Below, one piece after another: positions 16,144-24,714 of a stretch of 38,641 nucleotides of DNA. Numbering within the stretch: the stretch's first letter is position 1; each line of letters starts with the position of its first letter. The position numbers and the translations under genes are program-made. This DNA comes from JADKBO01 sp037968395 (GTDB lineage: Bacteria > Bacteroidota > Bacteroidia > Chitinophagales > Saprospiraceae): the NCBI GenBank assembly GCA_037968395.1, contig JBBKVK010000009.1, positions 1 through 38,641 on the forward strand. Reading direction: 5' to 3'. The notes under the pieces were generated by a model. That model worked only from the letters and a program-made list of their open reading frames with translations, was not told the DNA's origin and did not search any database.

Positions 16144-18858
16144 ATGAGATATATCGTAGTTATTATATTGTTTTTGACATCATTCGTCTCTTTTTCACAA
16201 GAAAGGCTTACCAATATTAAATCTGGTATTGAGGCAACAAAGACTTTCCTTATAGAAGAAGAAAATAAGATTATCAATATCAACATAGATGGGACTTATT
16301 ATCTTTCCAAAATATTACCTAAGGGTAAAAAGGAATTAATTAAAGTTGGCAAAATAGATCTAAATGATTTAAGTCTATCAAGAGTGTATTTTGCTAATGG
16401 TCATCTGATTTCTATTGGGAATAGGTTTATGAGTATTCACAATGTAAATGAGGGCAAAACGATTGCTAATATTGGTTGTCCAGCCTCTTATGCTTTTGGA
16501 ATATATAATATTGAAATAAATAAAGACGGCATACTTCTTAGTCTTTACGAAAAAGAATGGGAGTTATTAGCAAAGTATTATTTTATTGACTTCTCTGGAA
16601 ATGTAAAAGTATTAGAGCATAAAGGTTTTTTCTCAAATCAAATAGGTAAATACGCAGAATATAAAGAAGGTTACTATTTTAATTCACCAGTGATACATGG
16701 AATATTAGATGTTACCAAAGACAGTTTAATATTCCAAATGACTCCAAATAAGGAGGGCCAGACATTAAAACTTACAGAGAATGGTTTGTATTATATGGAA
16801 TCTAATAATCTTGTAAAGTATCGTAATCTTGAAACGGGAAAGGAGGAAATTCTTTTTGCGTTTGAAGCAGATTCGACACGTTTTCCAAGTCTTAATATTG
16901 CTGAGGATTACATTGTTTTGAGTGCTCAAAGAAACGGTGGTGAGATATTTACTATTTATGACATCGCTACAAAAAATGTGGTATCTGTCTCAAAATCATT
17001 TTTTAGTGGAAAAGTGCTAGGTGTTTTTGAAGGTAATGTTGTTTCAGAATTGAATAGAAGAGGTTTATCTTTTATAAATATTGAAACAGGGTTGGAGACT
17101 TTAATTCAAAACAATAGTTCACAGCCTTCGAATAAAATTCCATTTTATAACGGTGTTTTTTATTATGCAATAGAGTCTGGAATTGTCAGTATTAGACTTT
17201 CTGATTATAAGAGGACATTAGCGTATACTGTACCTGCAGAGAGACGAGCTATCTCTTCTGCAACATTGATTGGTGATGAATTAATCCTTAATTTACATCA
17301 ATTTCCAACTAATTATCTTGGCCATCTTCTATCTATAGATATTAAGGAAAGTAGCGTTTTTGAATATGATAAGGAAACTGAATCTGATTATGGAATTTCA
17401 AACGGAGCAGACTTTTTAACAATAGGAGGAAAATTATTTTTACGTGACAACGACCAACTTTATGCCGTAAATGGGAATAAAATTACTCTATTGAGTAAAG
17501 ATGGATATAAGTACTTTAGGTCCTCATTAATATATTCAGTTTCTGATACAGCTTATTACTTTTTAGCTAGTAAAGACAATCAAAAGAGCGTCTTACAATT
17601 CAAAGGAGGAAAAGTCACACTGCTTTTTGACTATAGCTTGCTATTTGAATTTTTCAGCATGCTAACTTTTGATAGAAAATTTTATCTAAGCCCGCTAAAT
17701 GGAGCTAAAGTATTGTATGATGATAGGATGGGAAAGTTTGAAATAATTGATGTATCTATTCGATCATTTGGCGAAACCCACGATAAATTTTATTATAACT
17801 TTAATGATACGTTGAATATACTTTCTAGGCAAAATAAACATCAAAAGATATTGTTACCAGAAAAAAATATGCAACTAATATCGACGCACAATCAAATTCT
17901 GATTTATGGAGCGAAGATGTACAGGTTGGAAGGAAATGAGTTGATAAATATAAAAGATGATTTAGCAAAGCCAAATCAATACAATGCCAATATTATGCAT
18001 CAATTTGAGGACTTCATTACTTTTAATTATGGATATACCGATACCTGCAGAATGTGGCATGTACTAAGCGATACTATATCTTATTTTGATTGTTATGAAA
18101 CCAACAACGAAGCAACTATTTATGGAGATGAAAACACTATTATCGTAAAAAGTTATAAAAATGGGTACAATGTCCTACATGCCACAGATCAAGGAATGGA
18201 GTGGCGGAATGTTGAAGATCAATTGAATAGAAAAGAACTACTTGGTCATTTTCATTTCAAGAATAATTTTCATACAATAAAAGCTTCAAGGAGTATTAAG
18301 TATGATCTTTTTATTGATAAATGGTCAGATGATTTCTCCAGTTTTGAAAACATTATCACGATAGAAGAGGACTATGGAAGAAGATCCCAATTTGCAACCG
18401 CTAATGAAGATAAGATTTTTATTAAGTTAGGTAGTTCTATATATGTTTATGATAGTCTCCTTTCTATTCTAGATTTGGATATAAATCCCTATAGCTATAC
18501 TGAGATGAAAATCGTAAATGATTATTTGTATTATGTAGGTTGGGATAAATCTAAAGGAAACCAACTTTACCGACTTAGTCTAAAAGAAAAACCGATAGAA
18601 TCAGACACAAGCTTAGTATCAGAGAAACCAACTTTATATCCTAACCCATGTGCATCTTTTATTAATATCAGTTTCCTGAATAATAATATTGGAATGTTTA
18701 ATATTGAAATTATTAATAATATTGGGCAAACAGTTTGGAAAAGAAAAGAATACGATATTGATATTCCAATAAATGTGGAGCAATTTCAAAGTGGTTTATA
18801 CTTCCTGAAATTAGAGGCAAATGAAAATCAGACTATATTGCCTTTTGTAAAGATTTGA
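16144..18858 (+). CDS. Large secreted protein with T9SS type A sorting domain
   Basis: 904 residues with a signal peptide (MRYIVVIILFLTSFVSFSQ). The C-terminal 75 residues are a T9SS type A sorting domain: PTLYPNPCASFINISF, IEIINNIGQTVWKRKEY, QFQSGLYFLKLE and a final LPFVKI. The body is a long run of beta-strand phrases with repeated patterns such as DQLYAVNGNKITLLSKDG, VLQFKGGKVTLLFDYS and NELINIKDDLAKP, like beta-propeller sensor/adhesin proteins of Bacteroidota (ELWxxDGT-style), but no blade family can be named with certainty. The protein should be exported by Sec, passed through the T9SS and attached to or released from the cell surface. No catalytic motif seen. Confidence 0.85.
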   Translation: MRYIVVIILFLTSFVSFSQERLTNIKSGIEATKTFLIEEENKIININIDGTYYLSKILPKGKKELIKVGKIDLNDLSLSRVYFANGHLISIGNRFMSIHNVNEGKTIANIGCPASYAFGIYNIEINKDGILLSLYEKEWELLAKYYFIDFSGNVKVLEHKGFFSNQIGKYAEYKEGYYFNSPVIHGILDVTKDSLIFQMTPNKEGQTLKLTENGLYYMESNNLVKYRNLETGKEEILFAFEADSTRFPSLNIAEDYIVLSAQRNGGEIFTIYDIATKNVVSVSKSFFSGKVLGVFEGNVVSELNRRGLSFINIETGLETLIQNNSSQPSNKIPFYNGVFYYAIESGIVSIRLSDYKRTLAYTVPAERRAISSATLIGDELILNLHQFPTNYLGHLLSIDIKESSVFEYDKETESDYGISNGADFLTIGGKLFLRDNDQLYAVNGNKITLLSKDGYKYFRSSLIYSVSDTAYYFLASKDNQKSVLQFKGGKVTLLFDYSLLFEFFSMLTFDRKFYLSPLNGAKVLYDDRMGKFEIIDVSIRSFGETHDKFYYNFNDTLNILSRQNKHQKILLPEKNMQLISTHNQILIYGAKMYRLEGNELINIKDDLAKPNQYNANIMHQFEDFITFNYGYTDTCRMWHVLSDTISYFDCYETNNEATIYGDENTIIVKSYKNGYNVLHATDQGMEWRNVEDQLNRKELLGHFHFKNNFHTIKASRSIKYDLFIDKWSDDFSSFENIITIEEDYGRRSQFATANEDKIFIKLGSSIYVYDSLLSILDLDINPYSYTEMKIVNDYLYYVGWDKSKGNQLYRLSLKEKPIESDTSLVSEKPTLYPNPCASFINISFLNNNIGMFNIEIINNIGQTVWKRKEYDIDIPINVEQFQSGLYFLKLEANENQTILPFVKI

Positions 18859-18903
18859 TTTAAAAACTTACTATTTGAGATAAGGGTTAAAAAATCTAAT
18901 AAT

Positions 18904-19719
18904 CTAAAAATCAACATTCCCACCACTTACTTTCATCATCAAGTCTTCCACATGGTGAACCAACTCTGTGTAATGAGGATCACGTTTAGTAGCTCTGTCT
19001 CTTTTTAGTGGTAGATCTACAGGGATGTGTTCCACAAATTGAGATGGAGCATATTTCATGATGTAGATATCATCACCTAGATACACAGCTTCACTGATAT
19101 CATGGGTGACAAATACTATAGTTGAGTTAAATTTTTCCCACAAACTGGTAAGCAAGTCTTGCATTTGGATACGGGTTTTAACATCCAAAGCTCCGAATGG
19201 CTCATCCATGAGTAATAGTTGTGGATTAGCTAATAGACTTCTAGCTATCGCTACTCTTTGGAGTTGTCCACCAGATAGAGTAGGGTAAATTGCATATTTT
19301 TTTTCATGGCCATCTAATCCAACCATTTTTATCATTTCCATCGCCCGCTCTTCCCGTTCTTTCTTCCCTATTCCTTGAAATTTTAATGCTAAAGCAACAT
19401 TATCCAATACGGTGTACCATGGAAGTGAAGAGTACTGTTGGAAGACCATACTAACTCGGGTGTCCTGATCTACTATTTTATTATTTATCTTAACTATGCC
19501 TGAAGTAGGCTCTTGTAGACCCGCCATGTATCTAAGCAAAGTTGACTTACCACATCCACTCATGCCAAGGATAATTACAAATTGCCCTTGATTCGGTTTG
19601 TCTTCTACTATAAAATCCAAGTCTTTAATGATCCAATTTTGTCCACCATCATAGCTTTGACCTATGCCTCGCATCTCTATGATATTATTCTGATCTGGCC
19701 TATCTATAAATGGTATCAT
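18904..19719 (-). CDS. ABC transporter ATP-binding protein (nitrate/sulfonate/taurine type)
   Basis: 271 residues. Walker A is GMSGCGKST (residues 52-60, Lys58), the Q-loop is MVFQQYSSLPWYTVLDNVAL, the signature LSGGQLQRVAIARSLL, Walker B LLLMDEPFGALD and the H-loop VFVTHDISEAVYL. The PWYTVLDNV phrase after the Q-loop and the DVKTR context are typical of the SsuB/TauB/NrtD subfamily. It ends a five-gene minus-strand operon, starting 2 bases after the permease stop. With the permease it should form a cytoplasmic-membrane importer; the substrate cannot be deduced. Confidence 0.95.
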   Translation of the reverse strand: MIPFIDRPDQNNIIEMRGIGQSYDGGQNWIIKDLDFIVEDKPNQGQFVIILGMSGCGKSTLLRYMAGLQEPTSGIVKINNKIVDQDTRVSMVFQQYSSLPWYTVLDNVALALKFQGIGKKEREERAMEMIKMVGLDGHEKKYAIYPTLSGGQLQRVAIARSLLANPQLLLMDEPFGALDVKTRIQMQDLLTSLWEKFNSTIVFVTHDISEAVYLGDDIYIMKYAPSQFVEHIPVDLPLKRDRATKRDPHYTELVHHVEDLMMKVSGGNVDF

Positions 19720-19721
19720 AT

Positions 19722-20789
19722 CTATTTTGAGATGTATTTTTTATAAAGACTATATGCTTGATATAAGATGATTGATGCTCCCATGAAGTGTATTACCCAT
19801 TGTCTCTCACCAAAAAAGTATTCAAATGGTTTTAGTTCTCCTAAGAATCCAAATACTTCATTTATAGCAAGCAGCACATAGATACCCAAAAATATGTAGG
19901 TAAATGCAGTAACCATAAAATCCGTTATGGCTGACCATAGGGTAATCTCTTTTAAGTTTTTATCCTTATCGTACGACTTGTTAACTTGATACTTGTAAGG
20001 GAAAAATTTACGATCCAAGTAAGCAAACATTCTATCTTGGAATACACCGATCAACATGATTATTATCAAGAGAGCAAAAGTTTTGTCCACTCTGCCTTGT
20101 CTCTGAGCGGCACTATAAATTAACTGACCTAATCCACCTTCTGATCCTGTAGTTTCTATGACTATAATGTACGTCCAAGATATGGCAGTCAATACTCTAA
20201 TATCTTCTATGATTTTGGATAGAACAGACGGTAAATAAACACTATAGAAAGTTTGAAATTTAGATGCTCCTAATGTATGCACTGTTTTGACATATACATC
20301 GTCTACTTCGTCCACCCTTACAATCATGGTAGGAAGTAAGTATATGAAAATACCAAAGGCAAGGAAGTTGATTTTCATAGTACTGCCAATTCCAAACCAA
20401 ATAATAAATAGCCCAATTAGAGCCGTGATAGGAAGGAATCGGATAGCATCTACTTGTTTTTGAAATAGGCCCCTAAACATGGGTATTAGTCCAATAAGGT
20501 ATCCTATTGGGATGCCCCAAAGTATTGCTTTAATATATCCACCATAATTTAGCGCTAGAGAGAGTGTAATGTTTTGAATTAAATCATTATCTCTATATAA
20601 GTCACCAAATGCACCTAATACTCTTCCAGGAGAAGGCAGTGTCTGTCTTGGAAGTATCGGTTGAATTCCGTAAGTAAGTGTAACCCATATAACCAAAGTC
20701 AATACCAAACCTAAAAGGCCTAATACTATACCTTTATTATCTTTGAGTTCACCTCTTAAATCAAATAACCAAGACGTATTATTTGCCAT
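19722..20789 (-). CDS. ABC transporter permease (SsuC/TauC-like) with extra C-terminal membrane segments
   Basis: 355 residues. The binding-protein-dependent permease core spans about residues 20-265 and has the ATPase-contact EAA loop TLGASKFQTFYSVYLPSVL plus the usual opening phrase LPSPGRVLGAF. A TM segment begins after the soluble N-terminus at about residue 22 and five more follow in the core. After FALLIIIMLIGVFQDR a linker (YQVNKSYDKDKNLKEI) leads to two further hydrophobic stretches near 292-315 and 328-350, absent from standard family members of about 250-270 residues. It sits between the substrate-binding protein (gap 9 bases) and the ATPase (gap 2 bases). The extra segments may hold a partner of this cluster. 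Confidence 0.93.
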   Translation of the reverse strand: MANNTSWLFDLRGELKDNKGIVLGLLGLVLTLVIWVTLTYGIQPILPRQTLPSPGRVLGAFGDLYRDNDLIQNITLSLALNYGGYIKAILWGIPIGYLIGLIPMFRGLFQKQVDAIRFLPITALIGLFIIWFGIGSTMKINFLAFGIFIYLLPTMIVRVDEVDDVYVKTVHTLGASKFQTFYSVYLPSVLSKIIEDIRVLTAISWTYIIVIETTGSEGGLGQLIYSAAQRQGRVDKTFALLIIIMLIGVFQDRMFAYLDRKFFPYKYQVNKSYDKDKNLKEITLWSAITDFMVTAFTYIFLGIYVLLAINEVFGFLGELKPFEYFFGERQWVIHFMGASIILYQAYSLYKKYISK

Positions 20790-20798
20790 TCAGTTTTT

Positions 20799-22385
20799 TT
20801 AGTCTTGTATTAATTGGAAATCGGTTCTTCTATTTTTGGCCTTGCAATCTTCGTTGGCATTTGTTTCACAACCAGAAACTGGCTTACTTGGTCCATTACC
20901 AACGATTACAAATCTATTTGGGTCCATGTTATACGCCTTCTGTAAGTAAGTAGCAACAGACTGAGCTCTCTTTTTAGAAAGCTCAACATTCATTTGAGTT
21001 GAGCCCACATTATCGGTATTACCCTCGATTCTTACTTTTGCATTACCAAATACTCTTGCTGTTTCTGCAAATTGTAAATCAATAATTGTCTTAGCATTTT
21101 CAGTCAAACTAAACTGACCTGAATTGAAATTTATTGAAACAGGCTTGGAAGATATTGCAGGTTTTGAAACATCAGCTGCTGATTTTGCAAATTCTTTTGG
21201 TTTCTCAGGACTGTATTGAGATCCCTTTAAGTTTTCATTAGCCCTACTTAAAGCAGAAGTATTAATGACAGATCTCCAACTAGGAGCAACTTTTTCTGCA
21301 TCGCCAGTTTCTACGAATTTTTTAGACATTTTCTCATAAAGATCTTGTCCTTTTTGTCCTTTATATCCACTATTAAGTCCGAAGAAATTCATATTGTCTC
21401 CATGATTGGTCCAATAGACTGTAGACATCATGCCCATCGCATCATCTTGAGATACACCATTTAATTCAGCAAGATATTTAGCTGCTTTAGGCAAGTTAGC
21501 TTTGTTCTCCAATTCAGAAACACCCTTCATCCATCCTTCATAAAAGCCATTGATCATTTTTGGGTTTGCTCTGATGAATTTATCAGATGCAAACATAATG
21601 TCGGCAATTATATGAGATTGTTCAATCGTAGTTAATAGTATTTTAGATCCTACTACATCTCTAGTCGCTAAGATGTCATCTGGACTCCATACTACCGCTG
21701 CATCTATATCATTAGATCTAAAAAGCTCTGCTGCTTTAAGGTTGTCTGCTGTCTTTATAACTGTTACATCAGAATATTTTAAACCAGCGGCTTCGAGTGA
21801 AGAAATCAATAATGTCTGTGCTGGCGATGGCACTGCTACCGCGATCTTTTTACCTTTCAAATCATTTATTGAGTTTATTCCTCTTTTAACGATTATGGCA
21901 TCACCACCTCTAGACCAATCCACTTGCATGAATGCCTTAGGTCCTAATGCATTGATATCATCTGGTGCTGTATACAAAGGGAATGCATCTGCAGTCTGCA
22001 CCAACACATCATATTCTCCAGCTATCCATGCATTTAAAGCATTAATTAAGTCGTTTTCTACTTTAAAATCGACTTTGAATCCGTAATCTTTAAAGAATCT
22101 ACTTCTTACATTTGCTACAGCACCCTCATTATAGTACAATCCAGGTGCATATCCGCCCCAGGTAACTAATTGTACTTTTAGTGTATTTGGATCTCTTGAG
22201 GTATTCGAATTATTGGCTGCATCAGATGCCGAATCAGAACTATCTGTTTGTGCTTGTTCAGCTTTTTGTTGTAGATCTTTTCCTACTTGAGTATTGTTTA
22301 GGAAGTATTTTACTCCAAAAAATATTGCTAATAAGATTACTAAAGTAATTATAAGCTTTGAAAATCCGGTAAGTCTTGTTGCCAT
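20799..22385 (-). CDS. ABC substrate-binding protein fused to an OmpA-type peptidoglycan-binding domain
   Basis: 528 residues. One membrane segment (LIITLVILLAIFFGVKYFL, about 11-29) and a Ser/Asp/Asn-rich linker precede a periplasmic-binding-protein domain at about 70-375: LKVQLVTWGGYAPGLYYNEG, INALNAWIAGEYDVLVQTAD, DLKGKKIAVAVPSPAQTLL, and AAVVWSPDD. From about 410 an OmpA C-terminal domain follows: FNSGQFSLTENAKTIIDL, IEGNTDNVGSTQMNVELSKK with RAQSVATYL, and KNRRTDFQL, including the Asp and Arg that bind diaminopimelate. It should be held in the inner membrane and bind both a ligand and the cell wall. NCBI-type names for similar proteins (phosphate ABC substrate-binding/OmpA family) are from memory; phosphate is not supported here by neighbours such as pstS/phoU. 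Confidence 0.92.
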   Translation of the reverse strand: MATRLTGFSKLIITLVILLAIFFGVKYFLNNTQVGKDLQQKAEQAQTDSSDSASDAANNSNTSRDPNTLKVQLVTWGGYAPGLYYNEGAVANVRSRFFKDYGFKVDFKVENDLINALNAWIAGEYDVLVQTADAFPLYTAPDDINALGPKAFMQVDWSRGGDAIIVKRGINSINDLKGKKIAVAVPSPAQTLLISSLEAAGLKYSDVTVIKTADNLKAAELFRSNDIDAAVVWSPDDILATRDVVGSKILLTTIEQSHIIADIMFASDKFIRANPKMINGFYEGWMKGVSELENKANLPKAAKYLAELNGVSQDDAMGMMSTVYWTNHGDNMNFFGLNSGYKGQKGQDLYEKMSKKFVETGDAEKVAPSWRSVINTSALSRANENLKGSQYSPEKPKEFAKSAADVSKPAISSKPVSINFNSGQFSLTENAKTIIDLQFAETARVFGNAKVRIEGNTDNVGSTQMNVELSKKRAQSVATYLQKAYNMDPNRFVIVGNGPSKPVSGCETNANEDCKAKNRRTDFQLIQD

Positions 22386-22411
22386 TTTATTGAATAGTTT
22401 ATTTAATATAT

Positions 22412-23437
22412 TTAATCAAAAAAAGAATCGTATTGGTTTGACGACCTTTCTACTGTTTGTTTTTCTAATACTGGGTGTTCTAATTCTAATATTTCTGTAT
22501 CTTCTTCTCCTGACACAGAATGGATAATGTGCTCTTTGTCATTACCTAAAAGTAGAGAAACACCTTCGTCTTCCCATTTTTCAAGCATCTTTAATCCTTC
22601 TTCTTCAAATACACCATTTTGTAAATCGATACTTTGCATAAAATTTTCTGACATCGACATAAATTGCTCCATTTCTCCTACCTTATTGGCTACATCATCT
22701 GCGATTGCTTCTAAGGCTTGATCAAACATTGCTTTTTTATCTTTATCACCCTTGATTACGCTCATAGCAGATTTCATGGCTGAGTGAGAAGCTGATATTG
22801 CTATTCTTTCTTGCTCTTTTACTTTTACTTGGTCCTCGATATCCTCAACTAAGATGTAACTGTTGTCATACATTTTATTGAGTACCCTATATAAGATCTC
22901 CATTTTTTTAAGGAGTTCTTCAAGTTTCATATTTGATTCTTTAAGTCGACCCGCTTTCCGACTTTGTAAGATCATTTGATTTTTTTCATCATTCTGTTTA
23001 GCTTCATTGGCTAGGGTCAGATTTGACGATATTTCCTTCTTATTGTTTAGAATAATCTCTTTGAGTTTGTGCATTTGACCTCTAAGTTTAGCAATTTGCT
23101 TTCTCATGGAGGTAAGATTATTCCTAAGATCTTCTATGTATCCGTTTAATATTGCAATCGGATCTATTTTGATAAATATACCTGTTATCCATCTCATTGT
23201 AGATTGATACATGTAACTTACTAATGCTCTTGCTTTTGGATCTAATGCCATAAAAATTAAGACACCGACTACAGCTAAGGTAACCACAAGACCAACCGTC
23301 GAAGCAGCAAATGCAACAATTGCTAAAAAGCTTTTACTAATTAAATAGCCTGCTCCCAAGAGCAAGCCTCCCAAGACTAAAGCTCCCGTTTTCCCTTCAG
23401 GTTTGCTCCAAAATGATTTTGTTTTATTTTGAGTCAT
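22412..23437 (-). CDS. Membrane-anchored PspA/IM30-like coiled-coil protein
   Basis: 341 residues. Two adjacent hydrophobic segments at about 17-60 (GALVLGGLLLGAGYLI and AIVAFAASTVGLVVTLAVVG) form a membrane hairpin. From about residue 90 to 280 the chain is a long coiled coil opening with KIDPIAILNGYIEDLRNNLT and continuing QIAKLRGQMHKLKEIIL, with later KVKEQERIAISASHSAMKSA and VGEMEQFMS. This reads like the PspA/IM30 (bacterial ESCRT-III-related) helical core, but PspA has an amphipathic helix rather than membrane spans at its N-terminus. An acidic C-terminal tail follows. It is the second gene of the five-gene operon. The PspA relation is my reading and is moderately sure. Confidence 0.75.
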   Translation of the reverse strand: MTQNKTKSFWSKPEGKTGALVLGGLLLGAGYLISKSFLAIVAFAASTVGLVVTLAVVGVLIFMALDPKARALVSYMYQSTMRWITGIFIKIDPIAILNGYIEDLRNNLTSMRKQIAKLRGQMHKLKEIILNNKKEISSNLTLANEAKQNDEKNQMILQSRKAGRLKESNMKLEELLKKMEILYRVLNKMYDNSYILVEDIEDQVKVKEQERIAISASHSAMKSAMSVIKGDKDKKAMFDQALEAIADDVANKVGEMEQFMSMSENFMQSIDLQNGVFEEEGLKMLEKWEDEGVSLLLGNDKEHIIHSVSGEEDTEILELEHPVLEKQTVERSSNQYDSFFD

Positions 23438-23579
23438 ATAGTGAAAAATTCTTTTAAGACTTTTATTTTTTGGGTATTATAGTGTTTTGCAATGAATAAA
23501 ATTTGAGTAGCAATAATACAAAAAATCTAGTTAATATTTGATAAAAATCGCCTATTGCATTAAGATACTCGATAGAATT

Positions 23580-24254
23580 CTATTTTACATATTCATTTAC
23601 TTTTTTGATATCATCTATAATCTGCTGCACAATGATAGAGTAAGCATGGCTAAACTGATCATTTGTAGATTGAATCTTACTTGCTGCTTCTTCAATTTGG
23701 CTTTGTTTATCTGCTAAGTGATTTTTACTTGCAGAGATTTCTTCTTGCAGCTTTTTTATCTGCTCTTCCTTTAAGCGGATAGATTTTTTTATATTTTCTA
23801 GGCCACTAGATCTATCCTCATCAATTTTACTTTTTTGACCAATTAATGCTTGCTTAAATTTATCTTCTTCTGCCTTTAATACTTGGAGGTAATGTTTGGC
23901 ACTTTCAGAAATGGTTTGCGATGAAGCTCCCATAGTCTTTGCCATGGCAATTGCAGAGTTGTACATGGTAGGCTCATCCATACTTAAATCATTCAGATTC
24001 TGAAGACTCTGTTTGAATTCTAGATAATCAAACCCTTCCATGTTCTGTTTTTCAATAGCACCCAATAAAATGTTTAAAAATTTTGGATCGCCATCACCAT
24101 CAACAGGCTGTGCCGATGGCAGGATCGTTTGACTTGCATTAGATTTTGCAGATGTGGAGTTTTCAGTGTTTGTATTTTCGCTTGGGCTACCAGCTACTTT
24201 TTCCTTAAACTGCTCATCACTTACTACAAATAGTTTTTTTAATTTGTCAAACAT
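23580..24254 (-). CDS. Soluble coiled-coil protein of unknown function, first gene of the ABC/PspA-like operon
   Basis: 224 residues, no signal or membrane segment. N-terminal MFDKLKKLFVVSDEQFKE is followed by a Ser/Asn-rich linker (about 20-50), then a compact block DPKFLNILLGAIEKQNMEGF and DYLEFKQSLQNLNDLSMDEP, SAIAMAKTMGASSQTISESA, and a long coiled coil (about 125-224) with LKEEQIKKLQEEISASKNHL and IQSTNDQFSHAYSIIVQQII. The block between linker and coiled coil looks like a folded helical domain that should be alignable across relatives. It is cytoplasmic and could meet the coiled-coil face of the membrane-anchored PspA-like protein encoded 142 bases downstream. Function unknown. Confidence 0.8.
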   Translation of the reverse strand: MFDKLKKLFVVSDEQFKEKVAGSPSENTNTENSTSAKSNASQTILPSAQPVDGDGDPKFLNILLGAIEKQNMEGFDYLEFKQSLQNLNDLSMDEPTMYNSAIAMAKTMGASSQTISESAKHYLQVLKAEEDKFKQALIGQKSKIDEDRSSGLENIKKSIRLKEEQIKKLQEEISASKNHLADKQSQIEEAASKIQSTNDQFSHAYSIIVQQIIDDIKKVNEYVK

Positions 24255-24289
24255 ATATTTAGGATTCTAAGTGTATCAATAAAATAAGG

Positions 24290-24322
24290 CAAAATTAATA
24301 CTTTAAGATAAGAAAGTCGCAA
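24290..24322 (-). promoter_or_regulatory. Promoter for the five-gene coiled-coil/ABC operon
   Basis: On the minus strand TTG (24322-24320) is followed after 22 bases by TAATTTTG (24297-24290), an exact TAnnTTTG. The predicted transcript starts near 24283, about 29 bases ahead of the ATG at 24254. It is the best promoter seen ahead of the operon. Confidence 0.55.
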
Positions 24323-24379
24323 TACCTTGGTCCAAACTATTGAAAAATTAAGAAATCCTTTTTTAGGAGAGCAAATGAT

Positions 24380-24691
24380 TTATTTGCAGTCGCAAGCTAA
24401 ACACTCTTCCATTGTATCAAATGGCACTACACCAGCACATCCTCCCCAAATGAAAATTTCACATTTTTTAGTTTTTGAATCAAAGTAATATATTGGAATA
24501 GCAGCATTGCATGGTCCAACTTCAGGTATTTGTAAGCATTTGATTTCACAGGTCTCATTTATTACATTGTTTTCTTTTTTATTACAACCAGAATAGGCTA
24601 AAAATATGATTATAATTAGAATAAGATGTTTAATAATATTCTTTTTTTCCTTTTTTACTAACTCAACGGTTCTGAAGAATTTATATTCCAT
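24380..24691 (-). CDS. Lipoprotein with a Kunitz/BPTI-type domain
   Basis: 103 residues. A basic N-terminus, a hydrophobic stretch and LAYSGC give a probable lipid-anchored Cys36. Residues 52-102 follow the Kunitz pattern: C52-x8-C61-x15-C77-x7-C85-x11-C97, then C100 or C102 where BPTI has its last Cys. The landmarks are GPCNAAIPIYYFD (BPTI form GPCxAxxxRYxYn), CEIFIWGGC and the F-x3-EEC phrase FDTMEEC. The loop before C97 is one residue shorter than in BPTI and there are extra cysteines (C48, C100/C102). The P1 position after C61 is Asn, not Lys/Arg, so trypsin inhibition is unlikely. A -7 box TATCTTTG lies 24 bases upstream of the ATG. Domain call is strong; partner protease unknown. Confidence 0.88.
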   Translation of the reverse strand: MEYKFFRTVELVKKEKKNIIKHLILIIIIFLAYSGCNKKENNVINETCEIKCLQIPEVGPCNAAIPIYYFDSKTKKCEIFIWGGCAGVVPFDTMEECLACDCK

Positions 24692-24714
24692 ACTATTCGT
24701 ATTCTGTTACCTAA

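Noticed and set aside
21673..22086. 137-residue plus-strand frame opposite the substrate-binding domain
   Set aside because: Entirely antisense to a conserved domain; composition is that of a shadow.
20799..22385. Phosphate-specific binding protein
   Set aside because: No pstSCAB or phoU neighbours and the transporter genes are of nitrate/taurine type; the ligand is left open.
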